Virus record (IMG/VR): IMGVR_UViG_3300037493_001493
Location: 1 to 35,983 of that record
DNA: 35,983 bases
Direction: 5' to 3' (one strand)
Origin: a virus
The notes under the pieces were generated by a model. It did not search any database, was not told where the DNA came from, and saw only the letters and a program-made list of their open reading frames with translations. Every line of letters starts with the position of its first letter. Position 1 is the first letter of the stretch. The position numbers were made by a program, and so were the translations under genes. This document shows positions 7,922 through 16,880 of the stretch, piece after piece.

Positions 7922-8244
7922 GCGTATGTTCACCATGTTATGATGCAGGCAGTTATGTCAACGCTTGCCTAACAGAATTCAGCTTCGGCATTGTCGAAGC
8001 AGAGACCGAGTTCACCGTTTGGCTGCAACACAATGCCACGCAGAAGATAATGCAGTTCACTGCAACGAGTGATGTCGATGGCTACCTCACCATTGAAGGC
8101 ATTCAAATAGATCCACTTCAAGGCTACACGATATGGGTGACAATAGATGGCGTTCAGCAAGACATCACAGTAGATGGAGATATCTACAAGTGCTTATCAT
8201 TCTCGGCTGTTTCAATTGGGCAAAGTCCTGTGGTAATTCCATGA
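7918..8244 (+). CDS. Hypothetical protein, probable virion component
   Basis: This 108-aa beta-rich protein starts MSVCSPCYDAGSY, with two cysteines near the N-terminus. Similar short Cys motifs open several structural proteins of this genome. The rest reads as a small beta-sandwich (FTVWLQHNA, YLTIEGIQI, YTIWVTIDG). It is coupled by ATGA overlaps to the terminase gene before it and the zinc protein after it. A virion role is inferred from location only. Confidence 0.55.
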   Translation: MSVCSPCYDAGSYVNACLTEFSFGIVEAETEFTVWLQHNATQKIMQFTATSDVDGYLTIEGIQIDPLQGYTIWVTIDGVQQDITVDGDIYKCLSFSAVSIGQSPVVIP

Positions 8245-8441
8245 GCAAGCTACGCGCAATCATTGAGGGATGGTGGTACATGCTTAGGGGTAAGAACAAC
8301 GAGCTCAGCAAGAGCCGCTCTGCCATCTGCGCTTTGTGCCAACATAAGGACAAGCGGCTTAACTCCTGCAAGGAGTGCGGCTGCTTCTTGCCTGCGAAGA
8401 CCAGAGTTGAGGATGCGGAGTGCCCATTTGGATACTGGTGA
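8241..8441 (+). CDS. Small zinc-ribbon protein
   Basis: This 66-aa protein has a basic N-terminus and a cysteine-rich C-terminal half. The cysteines fall as CxxC (CALC), then CxxCxC (CKECGC), then a final C in AECPFGYW. The spacing suggests one or two zinc sites of the rubredoxin or zinc-ribbon kind, and the CGCFLPAKTRVEDAECP segment resembles small conserved Bacteroidota phage proteins. Its biological role is unknown. It starts in an ATGA overlap at 8241. Confidence 0.65.
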   Translation: MSKLRAIIEGWWYMLRGKNNELSKSRSAICALCQHKDKRLNSCKECGCFLPAKTRVEDAECPFGYW

Positions 8442-8442
8442 C

Positions 8443-8700
8443 ATGGCAGGCTTCATCCATGTGCAGACGAAGCTTATCCAGTTCATGGATACAGAGGACG
8501 AGCAGCTCAAGGACTTGACAGCAGAGGAGTTGGGATATACCGACATCATCATCAATGTGGATCAAATCAACTATGTCTTCCATGATAGATTGGACACCAT
8601 CATCATGATGCAGAACGGCAGTACACTATACATCAAAGAATCAATACATGAAGTACATAACAGGATTAAAAGGTCGGGTGCGCTCTTTATGGGGCAGTAA
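8443..8700 (+). CDS. Hypothetical protein
   Basis: This 85-aa protein appears soluble. I placed the start at the ATG at 8443, two bases after the previous stop, because the upstream part of the longer frame is a shadow of the zinc-ribbon gene. It has an acidic centre (DTEDEQLKDLTAEELG) and a beta-like end (TIIMMQNGSTLYIKESI). It overlaps the next gene by 53 nt. I do not recognise it. Confidence 0.55.
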   Translation: MAGFIHVQTKLIQFMDTEDEQLKDLTAEELGYTDIIINVDQINYVFHDRLDTIIMMQNGSTLYIKESIHEVHNRIKRSGALFMGQ

Positions 8701-9274
8701 GAAGACCACGCACAACCTCGTTGAGGTATTTACCCACGAGGGTCACACGTACTACCGGTTCCCGAAGGAGGTCAACCTACCACTGGAAAGGTTCTCCATG
8801 TCGATGAGTCTGCTCGAGCGGTTGAGCTCGGGTGTCAGCGGCGGCGAGATGGAGCTGATACTTGGAGAGATGGAGAAGGCATTGGGTGCAGGGCTAAGCA
8901 ATCCAAAGAACGCGGCATTGATTGGCGCATACATCCATGTTATACGCGAGCGGCAAGATACGGTGATCCATCGTGACATCTTGCTTAACATTGCGGCGAC
9001 TTGGATCATCAGAGACGATGAGAATCCCGACATCGTGAACAGCGACATCCACAATTACAAGCTTGAGTTATTCGAGCAGCTGAGCAAGGGAGGTGCGAAA
9101 GATTTTTTCTCCGGCTTGGGTATCGATCCGCTGATGCCCTTGTTAACTATGTCTCCAGAAGACTTTCAGACATTATGGGAGTACAACCTGGTACAGCAAA
9201 GAAATCTCAAAGAGTCCTTGTTCCGTCTGAGTTCTCACCGAGACAACGGGCGCAAAAAGCAGGCGACTACATGA
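8648..9274 (+). CDS. Probable tail assembly chaperone (G-like)
   Basis: This 208-aa mostly helical, soluble protein is encoded two positions before the tape measure gene, where siphoviruses place their tail assembly chaperones. There is no sequence motif to prove the role. A perfect -1 slippery heptamer (TTTTTTC) lies in frame at 9103-9109. The -1 frame is open from 9067 to the stop at 9390, so a 247-aa fusion (154 plus 93 residues) is possible, like the lambda G-GT pair. The zero-frame C-terminus also looks like normal protein, so frameshifting is a proposal. Confidence 0.55.
   Translation: MKYITGLKGRVRSLWGSKKTTHNLVEVFTHEGHTYYRFPKEVNLPLERFSMSMSLLERLSSGVSGGEMELILGEMEKALGAGLSNPKNAALIGAYIHVIRERQDTVIHRDILLNIAATWIIRDDENPDIVNSDIHNYKLELFEQLSKGGAKDFFSGLGIDPLMPLLTMSPEDFQTLWEYNLVQQRNLKESLFRLSSHRDNGRKKQATT
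9103..9109 (+). other. Candidate -1 ribosomal frameshift site, T TTT TTC
   Basis: In the frame of the gene starting at 8648, the heptamer reads T-TTT-TTC (X-XXY-YYZ form), with Phe-Phe decoded at the slip site. After a -1 slip translation would continue from CTC at 9109 to TAA at 9388-9390. No strong downstream stem-loop was found by eye. A short imperfect hairpin around 9118-9129 is the best I can see. Confidence 0.45.
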
Positions 9275-9390
9275 GGGAGCAGGTGATGATATTGAGCGGC
9301 GGCAGCGTTGTTGAGTATAATGAGATGATGAGTGGTGATGTTGACTTTTATTTGCGTAAATTTGAGGCGAACATCAAAGCTCAGAAGTAA
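9271..9390 (+). CDS. Small protein or C-terminal (T-like) frameshift extension
   Basis: The frame ending at 9390 can be used in two ways. It can start at ATG 9271, which overlaps the upstream stop as ATGA, giving a 39-aa peptide and matching the coupling used elsewhere in this genome. Or it can be entered by -1 frameshift at 9103-9109, adding 93 residues to the chaperone. A further in-frame ATG lies at 9175. The stop overlaps the tape measure ATG (TAATG). Position before the tape measure supports a T-like tail chaperone role; sequence alone does not decide. Confidence 0.5.
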   Translation: MREQVMILSGGSVVEYNEMMSGDVDFYLRKFEANIKAQK

Positions 9391-11639
9391 TGGCAACAGC
9401 TACTATTCAAGTCGCTTATGAAGCGGAAACATCCAGTCTCAAGGCAACAGTCAACGAGATTAACCAAATCAATGACAAGGTAGTAGAGGGTGCTCAGGAG
9501 TCCGCTAAGAAAGTCAAAGGCTTCTTCGCCAACATTGCTAATTCGTTTACATCTGCATTCAGCGGAGGCGAGGTAAAGAAGACACTCGATAACCAAGCGA
9601 AGGCAATCGACAACCTGGGCAAGTCAGGCAAGACATTGACTGGTCAGCTCCGAGGATTGAAGCAGGAGCTCGCTGCACTTGAGGCGGCAGGGCAAGAAGG
9701 TACTGATGCATTCAATAAGCTGCTCATCTCGGCGGCAAAGCTCGAGGACCAAATTGGCGATACAAGAGACCGAGTTCGAATCCTTGCATCGGACACATTT
9801 AAGTTCGATGCGGCGGTAGGTGCAACACAGGCACTTGCTTCAGGTTTCGAGGTTGCTCAAGGTGCAGCTGCATTGTTTGGCAGCGAGAGTGAGGACTTGC
9901 AAAAGTCACTACTTAAGGTGCAAGCAGCCATCGCCGTTGCCAATGGAGTACAGCAGATCGCTGCATTGGTGACTGAGCAAAGCGCAGTTAAGACGGCGGT
10001 GCTCACTGCGGCGCAAGCAACATACGCAACGGTAGTCGGCACATCGACAGGAGCATTGAAAGTTTTCCGCTTGGCATTGGCAGCGACAGGAGTTGGCGCA
10101 CTTGTCATCGGCTTAGTTGCATTGTATGAGAACTTTGACAAGGTGAAGCAGTTTGCTTATAACGCCATCCCGGGTCTTGAGTCATTTGCCAATGGAGTGA
10201 GCAAGGTAGTGGATTCAGCTAAGAAGCTTATCGGCATCGAAGACCCAAAGAAGACAGAGGATAAGGTTGCTAAGTTGATTGCAGCTGAGACAAGAAGAGT
10301 GCAAGCGCAAGAGGCATTTATCACAAGGAGAATAAATTTACTTAAAGCAGATAACCAAAGTACGGCAGCACTAGAGATTCAGCGAGAGCAGATACTACTT
10401 GACTTCGCCAATAAGAAAGTGGCAGCAGTTAAGCAAGCAAGTGCGGCAGCAGCAGCGGCAGGCATCGACACTAGTAAGGTATTATTCGACCTTAGTCAAG
10501 AGATACTCGATCGCGAGAATGCTATTCAGGTGTTAAGGATTCAGAACGCAAGGACCGCAACAAAACAAATTGAAACACTTGAGACAATTGCATTCAAGGG
10601 CACGGTGAGCCGCAAGGAAGAAGAGTTGAAATTGAATACGACTGTATCAACTTCATACCGTGACCAGTTGCAAAAAGACAATGCTTTGCGTGTCGCACAG
10701 CTTGAGCTTGAAAAGTCAATCAACGGCGAAAGCTTAGAGAATACAAAAGCATTAATTAAGGCGAGAGCAACGCTTGAACGCGATGCGCTTGGATTAACAG
10801 AAGCCGATTCATTGAAGCGTCAGAAGATTACTGAGGATGCGGAGAAGGCTATTACAGCAGCAACCAAAACAGAGACAGATAAGCGAATTGATTTGGCTGT
10901 TCAGTATGCAAGTGCTGTTGTTGATGCCTTTGCTGCAATTAATGAATTGAGCAAAGTTAATTCTGAGAACAGGATTGCTGAGATTGAAGCAACAAGCTCC
11001 GCAGAACTTAATGCAATAAATTCAAGCACTGACCTTGAGCGCGACAAAGCAAGGCAACGAATAGCACTGGAGAAGAGGACAGCACAAGGGATTGCAAATG
11101 AGAAGACCAAACAAGCAAGACAAGACAAAGCACTATCATTGTTTGAAGTGGCGATTAATACTGCATCATCAATTGTAAAAACTGGAGCTCAGCTTGGTTA
11201 TCCTGCCGCGATTCCATTTCAGATTCTTGCAGCTGCTATCGGAGGAATTCAATTAGCAGCAATTGCAGCCAAGCCATTGCCTAAGTTCGAGAAGGGTGGA
11301 TTGATTGGCGGTAAGTTGCACAGCCAAGGCGGTACAATGATTGAAGCTGAGCAAGGTGAGTACATGGTAAACAGAAGACAGACGGCAAGACATCGCCGCG
11401 AGCTCGATGCGATGAACACCTCCACTGAAGCATTCCGCAGAATGATTGACGAGAAGTATGTGCGCCCTGCGCTGATGAGTTATTCGGCAGGAAGACGAAG
11501 CAAGGAAGGTGTGACTGTTAACGCATCGCTAAACAGCAAGAGCATGGAGAAGGAGATGAGAGGCATGCGCAAAGACCTCAAAGCACGCAATGTTATAGTT
11601 AACATTAACCAACAAGATTCAAGATACTCATGGCAGTAG
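9390..11639 (+). CDS. Tape measure protein
   Basis: This 749-aa protein is long, Ala/Lys/Glu-rich and helical throughout, which is typical of tape measures. A hydrophobic segment at about residues 227-247 (TGVGALVIGLVALY) and another at about 600-630 could insert in the host membrane. A Gly-rich GGLIGGKLHSQGG near 640 precedes a basic EYMVNRRQTARHRREL stretch often seen near tape measure C-termini. The family sets tail length and guides DNA into the cell. At roughly 0.15 nm per residue it predicts a tail of about 110 nm. It starts by TAATG coupling and overlaps the next gene by 10 nt. Confidence 0.82.
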   Translation: MATATIQVAYEAETSSLKATVNEINQINDKVVEGAQESAKKVKGFFANIANSFTSAFSGGEVKKTLDNQAKAIDNLGKSGKTLTGQLRGLKQELAALEAAGQEGTDAFNKLLISAAKLEDQIGDTRDRVRILASDTFKFDAAVGATQALASGFEVAQGAAALFGSESEDLQKSLLKVQAAIAVANGVQQIAALVTEQSAVKTAVLTAAQATYATVVGTSTGALKVFRLALAATGVGALVIGLVALYENFDKVKQFAYNAIPGLESFANGVSKVVDSAKKLIGIEDPKKTEDKVAKLIAAETRRVQAQEAFITRRINLLKADNQSTAALEIQREQILLDFANKKVAAVKQASAAAAAAGIDTSKVLFDLSQEILDRENAIQVLRIQNARTATKQIETLETIAFKGTVSRKEEELKLNTTVSTSYRDQLQKDNALRVAQLELEKSINGESLENTKALIKARATLERDALGLTEADSLKRQKITEDAEKAITAATKTETDKRIDLAVQYASAVVDAFAAINELSKVNSENRIAEIEATSSAELNAINSSTDLERDKARQRIALEKRTAQGIANEKTKQARQDKALSLFEVAINTASSIVKTGAQLGYPAAIPFQILAAAIGGIQLAAIAAKPLPKFEKGGLIGGKLHSQGGTMIEAEQGEYMVNRRQTARHRRELDAMNTSTEAFRRMIDEKYVRPALMSYSAGRRSKEGVTVNASLNSKSMEKEMRGMRKDLKARNVIVNINQQDSRYSWQ

Positions 11640-13660
11640 ATATCAAGTTCCTTATCGATGGAGCTGACAGAGGGCAGCCTACCAATGCAGAAGAGTTTGG
11701 TGTAAACATATCGCTTGATGCAACAATCAATGCGAGAATTGTTTCTTTCGACAATGACTTGCTATTTGTGGGCGGAGTCTACCAGTACATCTTTGACAAT
11801 CTTGTTGAGACTGGCGGCTGTTCACTTATCGATGTTGAGGTTCAGTATCAATGTGCCGGAACATGGAAGCGATTGGCTAATGGTTACATCATAGTAAGTG
11901 AGTGCAGCTTCGACTTGGATAAGTGCCAGGTGAAGACTAAGATTTACGATGACAGCTTTAGCACCAAGATAAACAACAACAAGAGCATCCCATTCTACTC
12001 TAACTCGGACATCACCAAGAACTTGCAGACGGCAGTGCCGCCAACAGTTTACGATGTTTCATTCTTTAATCCTGCCACTGGAGACTTCGATGTTGTTAAC
12101 CTTGTTGGGTGCATCAAGATTTATGATGCGCTTCAGTTCCTTGTAAGCTGCATGAGCGACAACTTTGTCGACTTTGAAAGCGACTACTTCAGCGGACAGA
12201 TCAACAGCGATGGATACGGCAAAACGCTGATGATGACCAACGGCTTGGCGATAAGAACACCAAACCAAGCACCAACTCAGATGACCTTTGATAAGTTGTA
12301 TGAGGCATTGAACAAGAAGATAAGATTAGGGATGGTTATTCAGCGACAGGCAAATGGACGGCCTTTGCTACGGATTGAGAACTATGACTACTTTCAACAG
12401 CTTGGCGCAAGCTGCAACCTTTACGATCAGCCAAGCATCAAGATGGCATTTGACAAGACTCAGCTATATGCAGCTGTGAACTTTGGCTCTGAGCCGTTCT
12501 TGTATCCTGCGGAGTGCGATGGTGGCAATGGAGGTTGCACGTTTCCACAGATTGCCTTTCGAGGTTTCAGAGATGAGACCTTTGGTATACTTGGAGAGTG
12601 TAACACAGGCAATGTGATGGACTTAAAAAGCGGCGATGTCGTATTCGATACCAATGTGATTGATGATATCTACCGATTCAATAATGACCAGTACGACTTG
12701 GGAATGGTGCTTGTTGATTGCAATTTCTATGGACCAAGTGAATTGATTTTTGCCGATGACCAGGATCCATTGGGATATGGTGGGCATGTTTACAATGCCG
12801 ACTACATTAATGAGCAAGTATCTCAGAACTGGCTTGGTGGTTTTCCGAATAGCTTGTTTCAATATTTGTCAGTCGGCTTCAATCCATTCGACACGATTGT
12901 TATTGCTAATTCGAATTTTGAAAATCCATCAATCCCATTTCCTTTTTGGCAGATTGATTTTGGAAGTAATTTGGATTATAGCACATACAATGGAACATAT
13001 ATTCCATTTGGCAATCAGTTCTATGATCCGAATAATTTATTTGATGGTCAGACATATCAAGTACCATATACTGGATTATACAATGTAAAAGGAAGTATTG
13101 CACTTGAAAAGATTTTATTAGGTGCAGCTAACACAACACCAAGAAGATTTCAAGTTATTGTTAGAAGATTTGATTCATCAGCTGCATTGCTTCAATCAAC
13201 TTATGGGGCATTTTCACCATTCGCACTTGGTTCAGAAGATTCATATTGTGATTTTGATGTTCAAGTGGCTTGCAATGCAACGGACTTAATTCGCATTGAC
13301 ATTGTCGGAAACTTCACTACATATATTGCAGCAACATTAGGACAAGGCCTACTTAATGTATCAACATTAGACGGCCAAACAAGAGCAACCAATGTCTACA
13401 TTCAGGGCACTCCATTTGAGCCAACTGCATTGGTTGATGTTGACCCTAACTCAGTGCGCCGCTTAGACTACTCCTTCGACCGACCACTGCGCATGGAGGA
13501 GATTGAGGCAATACTCGACAACACATCGCGGCCGATTAAGTTCGGGCAGTTCGATGATCCACTGCGAGTGATTGAGGGATACATCAACAAGGTAGACATT
13601 AAGAGCATCATCAAGCAGGATGCTTCCATACAACTTAAATCAAACAAGATACTTCGATGA
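11630..13660 (+). CDS. Distal tail protein with inserted beta domain
   Basis: This 676-aa protein directly follows the tape measure, where distal tail and tail-associated proteins are encoded. The N-terminal 200 residues (VNISLDATINARIV, GTWKRLANGYIIVSE, VKTKIYDDSF) look like a tail-tip scaffold of beta strands. The C-terminus (FDRPLRMEEIEAIL) also looks conserved. Residues about 420-590, encoded by an unusually AT-rich stretch (12890-13400), resemble a jelly-roll binding module (FDGQTYQVPYTGLYNVKGSI). It may contact the host surface. Function is inferred from position and composition. Confidence 0.6.
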   Translation: MAVDIKFLIDGADRGQPTNAEEFGVNISLDATINARIVSFDNDLLFVGGVYQYIFDNLVETGGCSLIDVEVQYQCAGTWKRLANGYIIVSECSFDLDKCQVKTKIYDDSFSTKINNNKSIPFYSNSDITKNLQTAVPPTVYDVSFFNPATGDFDVVNLVGCIKIYDALQFLVSCMSDNFVDFESDYFSGQINSDGYGKTLMMTNGLAIRTPNQAPTQMTFDKLYEALNKKIRLGMVIQRQANGRPLLRIENYDYFQQLGASCNLYDQPSIKMAFDKTQLYAAVNFGSEPFLYPAECDGGNGGCTFPQIAFRGFRDETFGILGECNTGNVMDLKSGDVVFDTNVIDDIYRFNNDQYDLGMVLVDCNFYGPSELIFADDQDPLGYGGHVYNADYINEQVSQNWLGGFPNSLFQYLSVGFNPFDTIVIANSNFENPSIPFPFWQIDFGSNLDYSTYNGTYIPFGNQFYDPNNLFDGQTYQVPYTGLYNVKGSIALEKILLGAANTTPRRFQVIVRRFDSSAALLQSTYGAFSPFALGSEDSYCDFDVQVACNATDLIRIDIVGNFTTYIAATLGQGLLNVSTLDGQTRATNVYIQGTPFEPTALVDVDPNSVRRLDYSFDRPLRMEEIEAILDNTSRPIKFGQFDDPLRVIEGYINKVDIKSIIKQDASIQLKSNKILR

Positions 13661-15306
13661 GCTTTACTTCCATACCGAATCAGCCTATTATCTTCACAAG
13701 CAACACGGTTGTTGACTGCCCAGATTGCGGCGGCGATTACAAGCAGCTGCTCGACTTCAATGATCAGGTGTTCTTCCAAGTGGAGTCAACACCTTGCGAC
13801 CTATCGGTGCTGTTTAAGTACGACACGATTGAATCTGCTTGGGGCGTTCCTGTGGACGGGCAAGTGTGCTCAACCACATTAGATGTCGCAGGGCTTTACT
13901 GCCAACTGCTTCGCACCAACTTCATCTATCAGCTGTATCAAGTGACATTTACCATCTTGACATTGGAAGAGGGAAGCTTGACCGTTGGGCTTAATGGCTC
14001 AAGCAGTTATGTCCTAACCTTGCCTGGCACTTACACGCTGTACTTCGCCAATCCAACGATGACCAATGACAGCGTGACATTGTGCTTTGGGAGTGACAGC
14101 TTCAAGGGTTGCCTGAGCACAAGCGGCATCTTTGTCTACGGCCTTGCATCAGAGAATCAGATGAAGGTGGGGATAGTTGATGCGGTGACATTGGAGACGG
14201 TTGATTTGATTTCTCCGCTGTTCACTGTTAAGGATAACAAGATTACCACTGCATTTGACTTGACCGACCTTGCTCTTGGTGAGGGTTGCTATCGATTGGC
14301 GATGACCGACTTCTGCACCAACACTTGCGGACAGAACTATGTTTATAACGGCATCTTCAGAGATGCCAATGGAGTAAGTGGATGGACCACAAGCGGAACT
14401 GGTACAGGCACAGTTACCTTAAGCGAAGGAGAAGCGGAGTTTGACCTACCAACAGCAAGCGATTCAGCAACTATCACGCAGAACATAAGCAATGACTTAT
14501 GCGATGGATTGCAGTACTATGTTAGCGTGTTCATCGAGAGCCGCACAAACGTGCGCATCTTCGCAGTTATCGGAGGTAACCAAGTGCAAATAACTGGCAC
14601 CGGATATCAAACGGTTCTTATCACTGCCGATGGCAATAACCCACTTGAAATCAAAGTAACAGAGTTTGGCGGTGCTCCTGCCGCTGCCATCATCAAGCTT
14701 GTGGAGATTAGCATTGAGAACGATTCCATCCAGTGGGATATGTACTCCGATGTGCTTGCCATTGGCGATTACAATGACGAGTGTAAGTATTTCTACGTTG
14801 AAGGCTGCAACGCAGAGGACCAGTTCAACCTTGCCTTTGGCGGCAGTAGCTTCTTGCCAGGTATCCGATTGGAGGGGCGCAAGTTCCGAGCTCAGTATCA
14901 GACAGAGGTGAACAACTTCCGCTTTGCTTCCGGCAAGTATCAGACGACCTATGTGGATCGCGAGAAGAAGTGGACATTCGCCTTCGGAAGATTGCCTGAG
15001 TATGTCCTTGACTTCTTAAGCACCATCTTCTACTATGACAATTGCTATGTGAACGGCGACTTGTACTATGCCATCGATGGCGAGTTTCCAGATATCGAGT
15101 ACAACGATGCCGATGAACTTGGCGCATTGAACATCGACCTAGCACTTAAGTCATCTAAGGTGCGTAAGACCATTTGCAGCAACACCGATGCTGACTGCTT
15201 GCCGAGTATTTTGGATAACAGCGATGAGCCGTTTTTGTTGTCGCAAGATTTACAAAGATTAACAACTGAGAATTCTGTTAACTTATATCAAGAAATAATT
15301 TTGTAA
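13657..15306 (+). CDS. Tail protein with carbohydrate-binding-like domain
   Basis: This 549-aa protein starts in an ATGA overlap with the preceding tail gene. Near the N-terminus it has a CPDCGG motif. Residues about 228-350 read like a jelly-roll carbohydrate-binding module, opening with YNGIFRDANGVSGWTTSG and continuing with TITQNISN and LQYYVSVFIES. The remaining C-terminal 200 residues contain many aromatic and acidic residues. A tail-tip or adsorption role is likely from position. It ends beside the promoter of the tail tube gene. Confidence 0.6.
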   Translation: MSFTSIPNQPIIFTSNTVVDCPDCGGDYKQLLDFNDQVFFQVESTPCDLSVLFKYDTIESAWGVPVDGQVCSTTLDVAGLYCQLLRTNFIYQLYQVTFTILTLEEGSLTVGLNGSSSYVLTLPGTYTLYFANPTMTNDSVTLCFGSDSFKGCLSTSGIFVYGLASENQMKVGIVDAVTLETVDLISPLFTVKDNKITTAFDLTDLALGEGCYRLAMTDFCTNTCGQNYVYNGIFRDANGVSGWTTSGTGTGTVTLSEGEAEFDLPTASDSATITQNISNDLCDGLQYYVSVFIESRTNVRIFAVIGGNQVQITGTGYQTVLITADGNNPLEIKVTEFGGAPAAAIIKLVEISIENDSIQWDMYSDVLAIGDYNDECKYFYVEGCNAEDQFNLAFGGSSFLPGIRLEGRKFRAQYQTEVNNFRFASGKYQTTYVDREKKWTFAFGRLPEYVLDFLSTIFYYDNCYVNGDLYYAIDGEFPDIEYNDADELGALNIDLALKSSKVRKTICSNTDADCLPSILDNSDEPFLLSQDLQRLTTENSVNLYQEIIL

Positions 15307-15311
15307 CTTTG
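15304..15311 (+). promoter_or_regulatory. Promoter -7 element, TAACTTTG
   Basis: TAACTTTG is an exact match to TAnnTTTG. It overlaps the stop codon of the upstream tail gene and lies 76 nt before the ATG at 15388. No TTG is found at the ideal spacing upstream. An own promoter fits a high-copy virion protein. The leader (15318-15387) is A/C-rich near the start codon with no Shine-Dalgarno sequence. Confidence 0.55.
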
Positions 15312-15387
15312 CTGAACATAGAGACCAAGTAGGTGTATTGCCGCGACCTATCCAACAGCGAAACAACAATACAAACTCTTATTACAA

Positions 15388-15927
15388 ATGGCCTGTGTAT
15401 CATATTGCGACACATCCTTGCTTGAGCACGACTTAGTGATCTGCAACGAATATAAACTCGGCGGAGTTTCCGCCATCATCGTAGGAGCTTGCGGAACAGA
15501 ACTTGTTGATCCTTCAGATTCAGTTGAGGTTGATGCCTTACTTGCATCTGGTGAAGCAAGACTAATCAGCGACATTCGCTTTGCACTTCCTGCGGGCTCA
15601 CCTATTACTGTTGATTCACCAATCGGTTGTGGTACTTCAATCCGTATCAACGAAGATCGCACAGCGACTTTGTACGATGCTAACGTGACTGATGGCAACA
15701 ACACATTCTGGAACGATGTAAACAACCGCCGTATCTCTTGGATACTTGCGTACATGTGTGACAGCGGAAAGGTGATTTATGTCACTGCTCCTGTTGGAAT
15801 CACGACATCTGCAAACTTCATCTTGCCTGAGCAGAACAATGAGCTTCAGCGTTATGAGGTGACTTTCTCTTGGAGAAACAAAAACATTCCTGCACAATAC
15901 GATGCTCCTGCTGGAGTCTTCAGTTAA
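15388..15927 (+). CDS. Probable major tail tube protein
   Basis: This 179-aa protein starts MACVSYCDTSLLEHDLV and is beta-rich with few charged runs. It ends in YEVTFSWRNKNIPAQYDAPAGVF, an ending that reminds me of tail tube proteins of Bacteroidota phages. It is one of the few genes with its own upstream promoter and leader, as expected for an abundant structural protein. It lies just after the tail tip genes. No diagnostic motif settles it, so another major virion protein is possible. Its stop overlaps the next start (TAATG at 15925-15929). Confidence 0.55.
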   Translation: MACVSYCDTSLLEHDLVICNEYKLGGVSAIIVGACGTELVDPSDSVEVDALLASGEARLISDIRFALPAGSPITVDSPIGCGTSIRINEDRTATLYDANVTDGNNTFWNDVNNRRISWILAYMCDSGKVIYVTAPVGITTSANFILPEQNNELQRYEVTFSWRNKNIPAQYDAPAGVFS

Positions 15928-16880
15928 TGACGGAGGAATCGACATCTACCAATCAGAGCATCACTCCTTCAACAGGGGTGGTGCTTCTTGCGTTCGGCAA
16001 AGTGCAATACTATTGGGCTGCATTCAACCTTGCATTCAGCATAAGGAAGCACAATCCAAAAATAAAAATATCAGTGCTGTTCGATGATCCGATTAAGGGC
16101 TTATCACAATGCCCTGACTTTATGAAGTACATCAACCACATTGGGCACATTGCGGCCGATGATATCACTACCAACAAGAAGCTTGATCCCGGCAAGGTGA
16201 AAGTGAATTTATATAAATACTTGCCATACGATTGCAACCTCTACCTCGATGTAGATGCGATTGCACTCAAAGACATTCAGCCTATGATTGACGAACTAAG
16301 TCAGTCGGGCAAAGATTACATCAGCCATACAGTTGGTTATCATACCATCGACAAGGGGCGCGACTTCAAGGAGATGCAGTGGGCATGGGCAGATAGGATG
16401 TGGGAGCACTTCAACTTGCTGCCAAGCTACGTGATGCCTGCCATCAACAGCTCGATGCAGTGGATTGTAAAAGGCTCTCAGACGGAGGCAATATATCGCA
16501 CTGCAAAAGACTTGTACTTCAACAACCCGATTGCCATCAAAGACCTACGCATGAAGTGGGGAGGTGGGCAGCCAGATGAGTTATACATGAATGTAGCACT
16601 TGCGATTCATGGCATTGATCCTGCGCTGAAGGCTTACACTAGAAACGACACAAGCGAAGGCGGCATGATTCACTTTGCGATGACAAGGGGGTTAAACTTC
16701 CAAGACATCGTAAGCAACTACTACTTGCAAAGCTACTATGGCGGCGCAGGCTTCACTCCAAGATTTTACATTGATTGGCTTGATAGGATGTTAGCAAACG
16801 ACTTCAAGGCAGTTGGTTCAAGACATATCTACCTAATTAGCAGAATAGCACAAAACAAGTACGCAGATGGAAAACGATAA
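15927..16880 (+). CDS. Glycosyltransferase, GT-A fold with DxD motif
   Basis: This 317-aa enzyme begins with GVVLLAFGKVQYYWAAFNLA, typical of a nucleotide-sugar-binding first strand and helix. The metal-binding DxD is LYLDVDAIAL near residues 105-112. A later WGGGQPDELYMNVAL segment near 215-225 resembles the acceptor or second catalytic region of GT8-like enzymes. I chose the ATG at 15927, overlapping the upstream stop. It would transfer a sugar from an activated donor in the cytoplasm. Lying between tail and head genes, it may decorate the virion or alter host surface sugars. The substrate is unknown. Confidence 0.72.
   Translation: MTEESTSTNQSITPSTGVVLLAFGKVQYYWAAFNLAFSIRKHNPKIKISVLFDDPIKGLSQCPDFMKYINHIGHIAADDITTNKKLDPGKVKVNLYKYLPYDCNLYLDVDAIALKDIQPMIDELSQSGKDYISHTVGYHTIDKGRDFKEMQWAWADRMWEHFNLLPSYVMPAINSSMQWIVKGSQTEAIYRTAKDLYFNNPIAIKDLRMKWGGGQPDELYMNVALAIHGIDPALKAYTRNDTSEGGMIHFAMTRGLNFQDIVSNYYLQSYYGGAGFTPRFYIDWLDRMLANDFKAVGSRHIYLISRIAQNKYADGKR

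Noticed and set aside
7326-7943. 205-codon plus-strand frame inside the large terminase
   Set aside because: The Ser/Thr/Arg-rich product is a frame shadow of the terminase nuclease domain, which keeps its motifs.
8443-9390. Intragenic TAnnTTTG matches as promoters
   Set aside because: A six-base pattern should occur by chance several times per strand in 36 kb, so matches within genes were not counted unless directly before a start codon.
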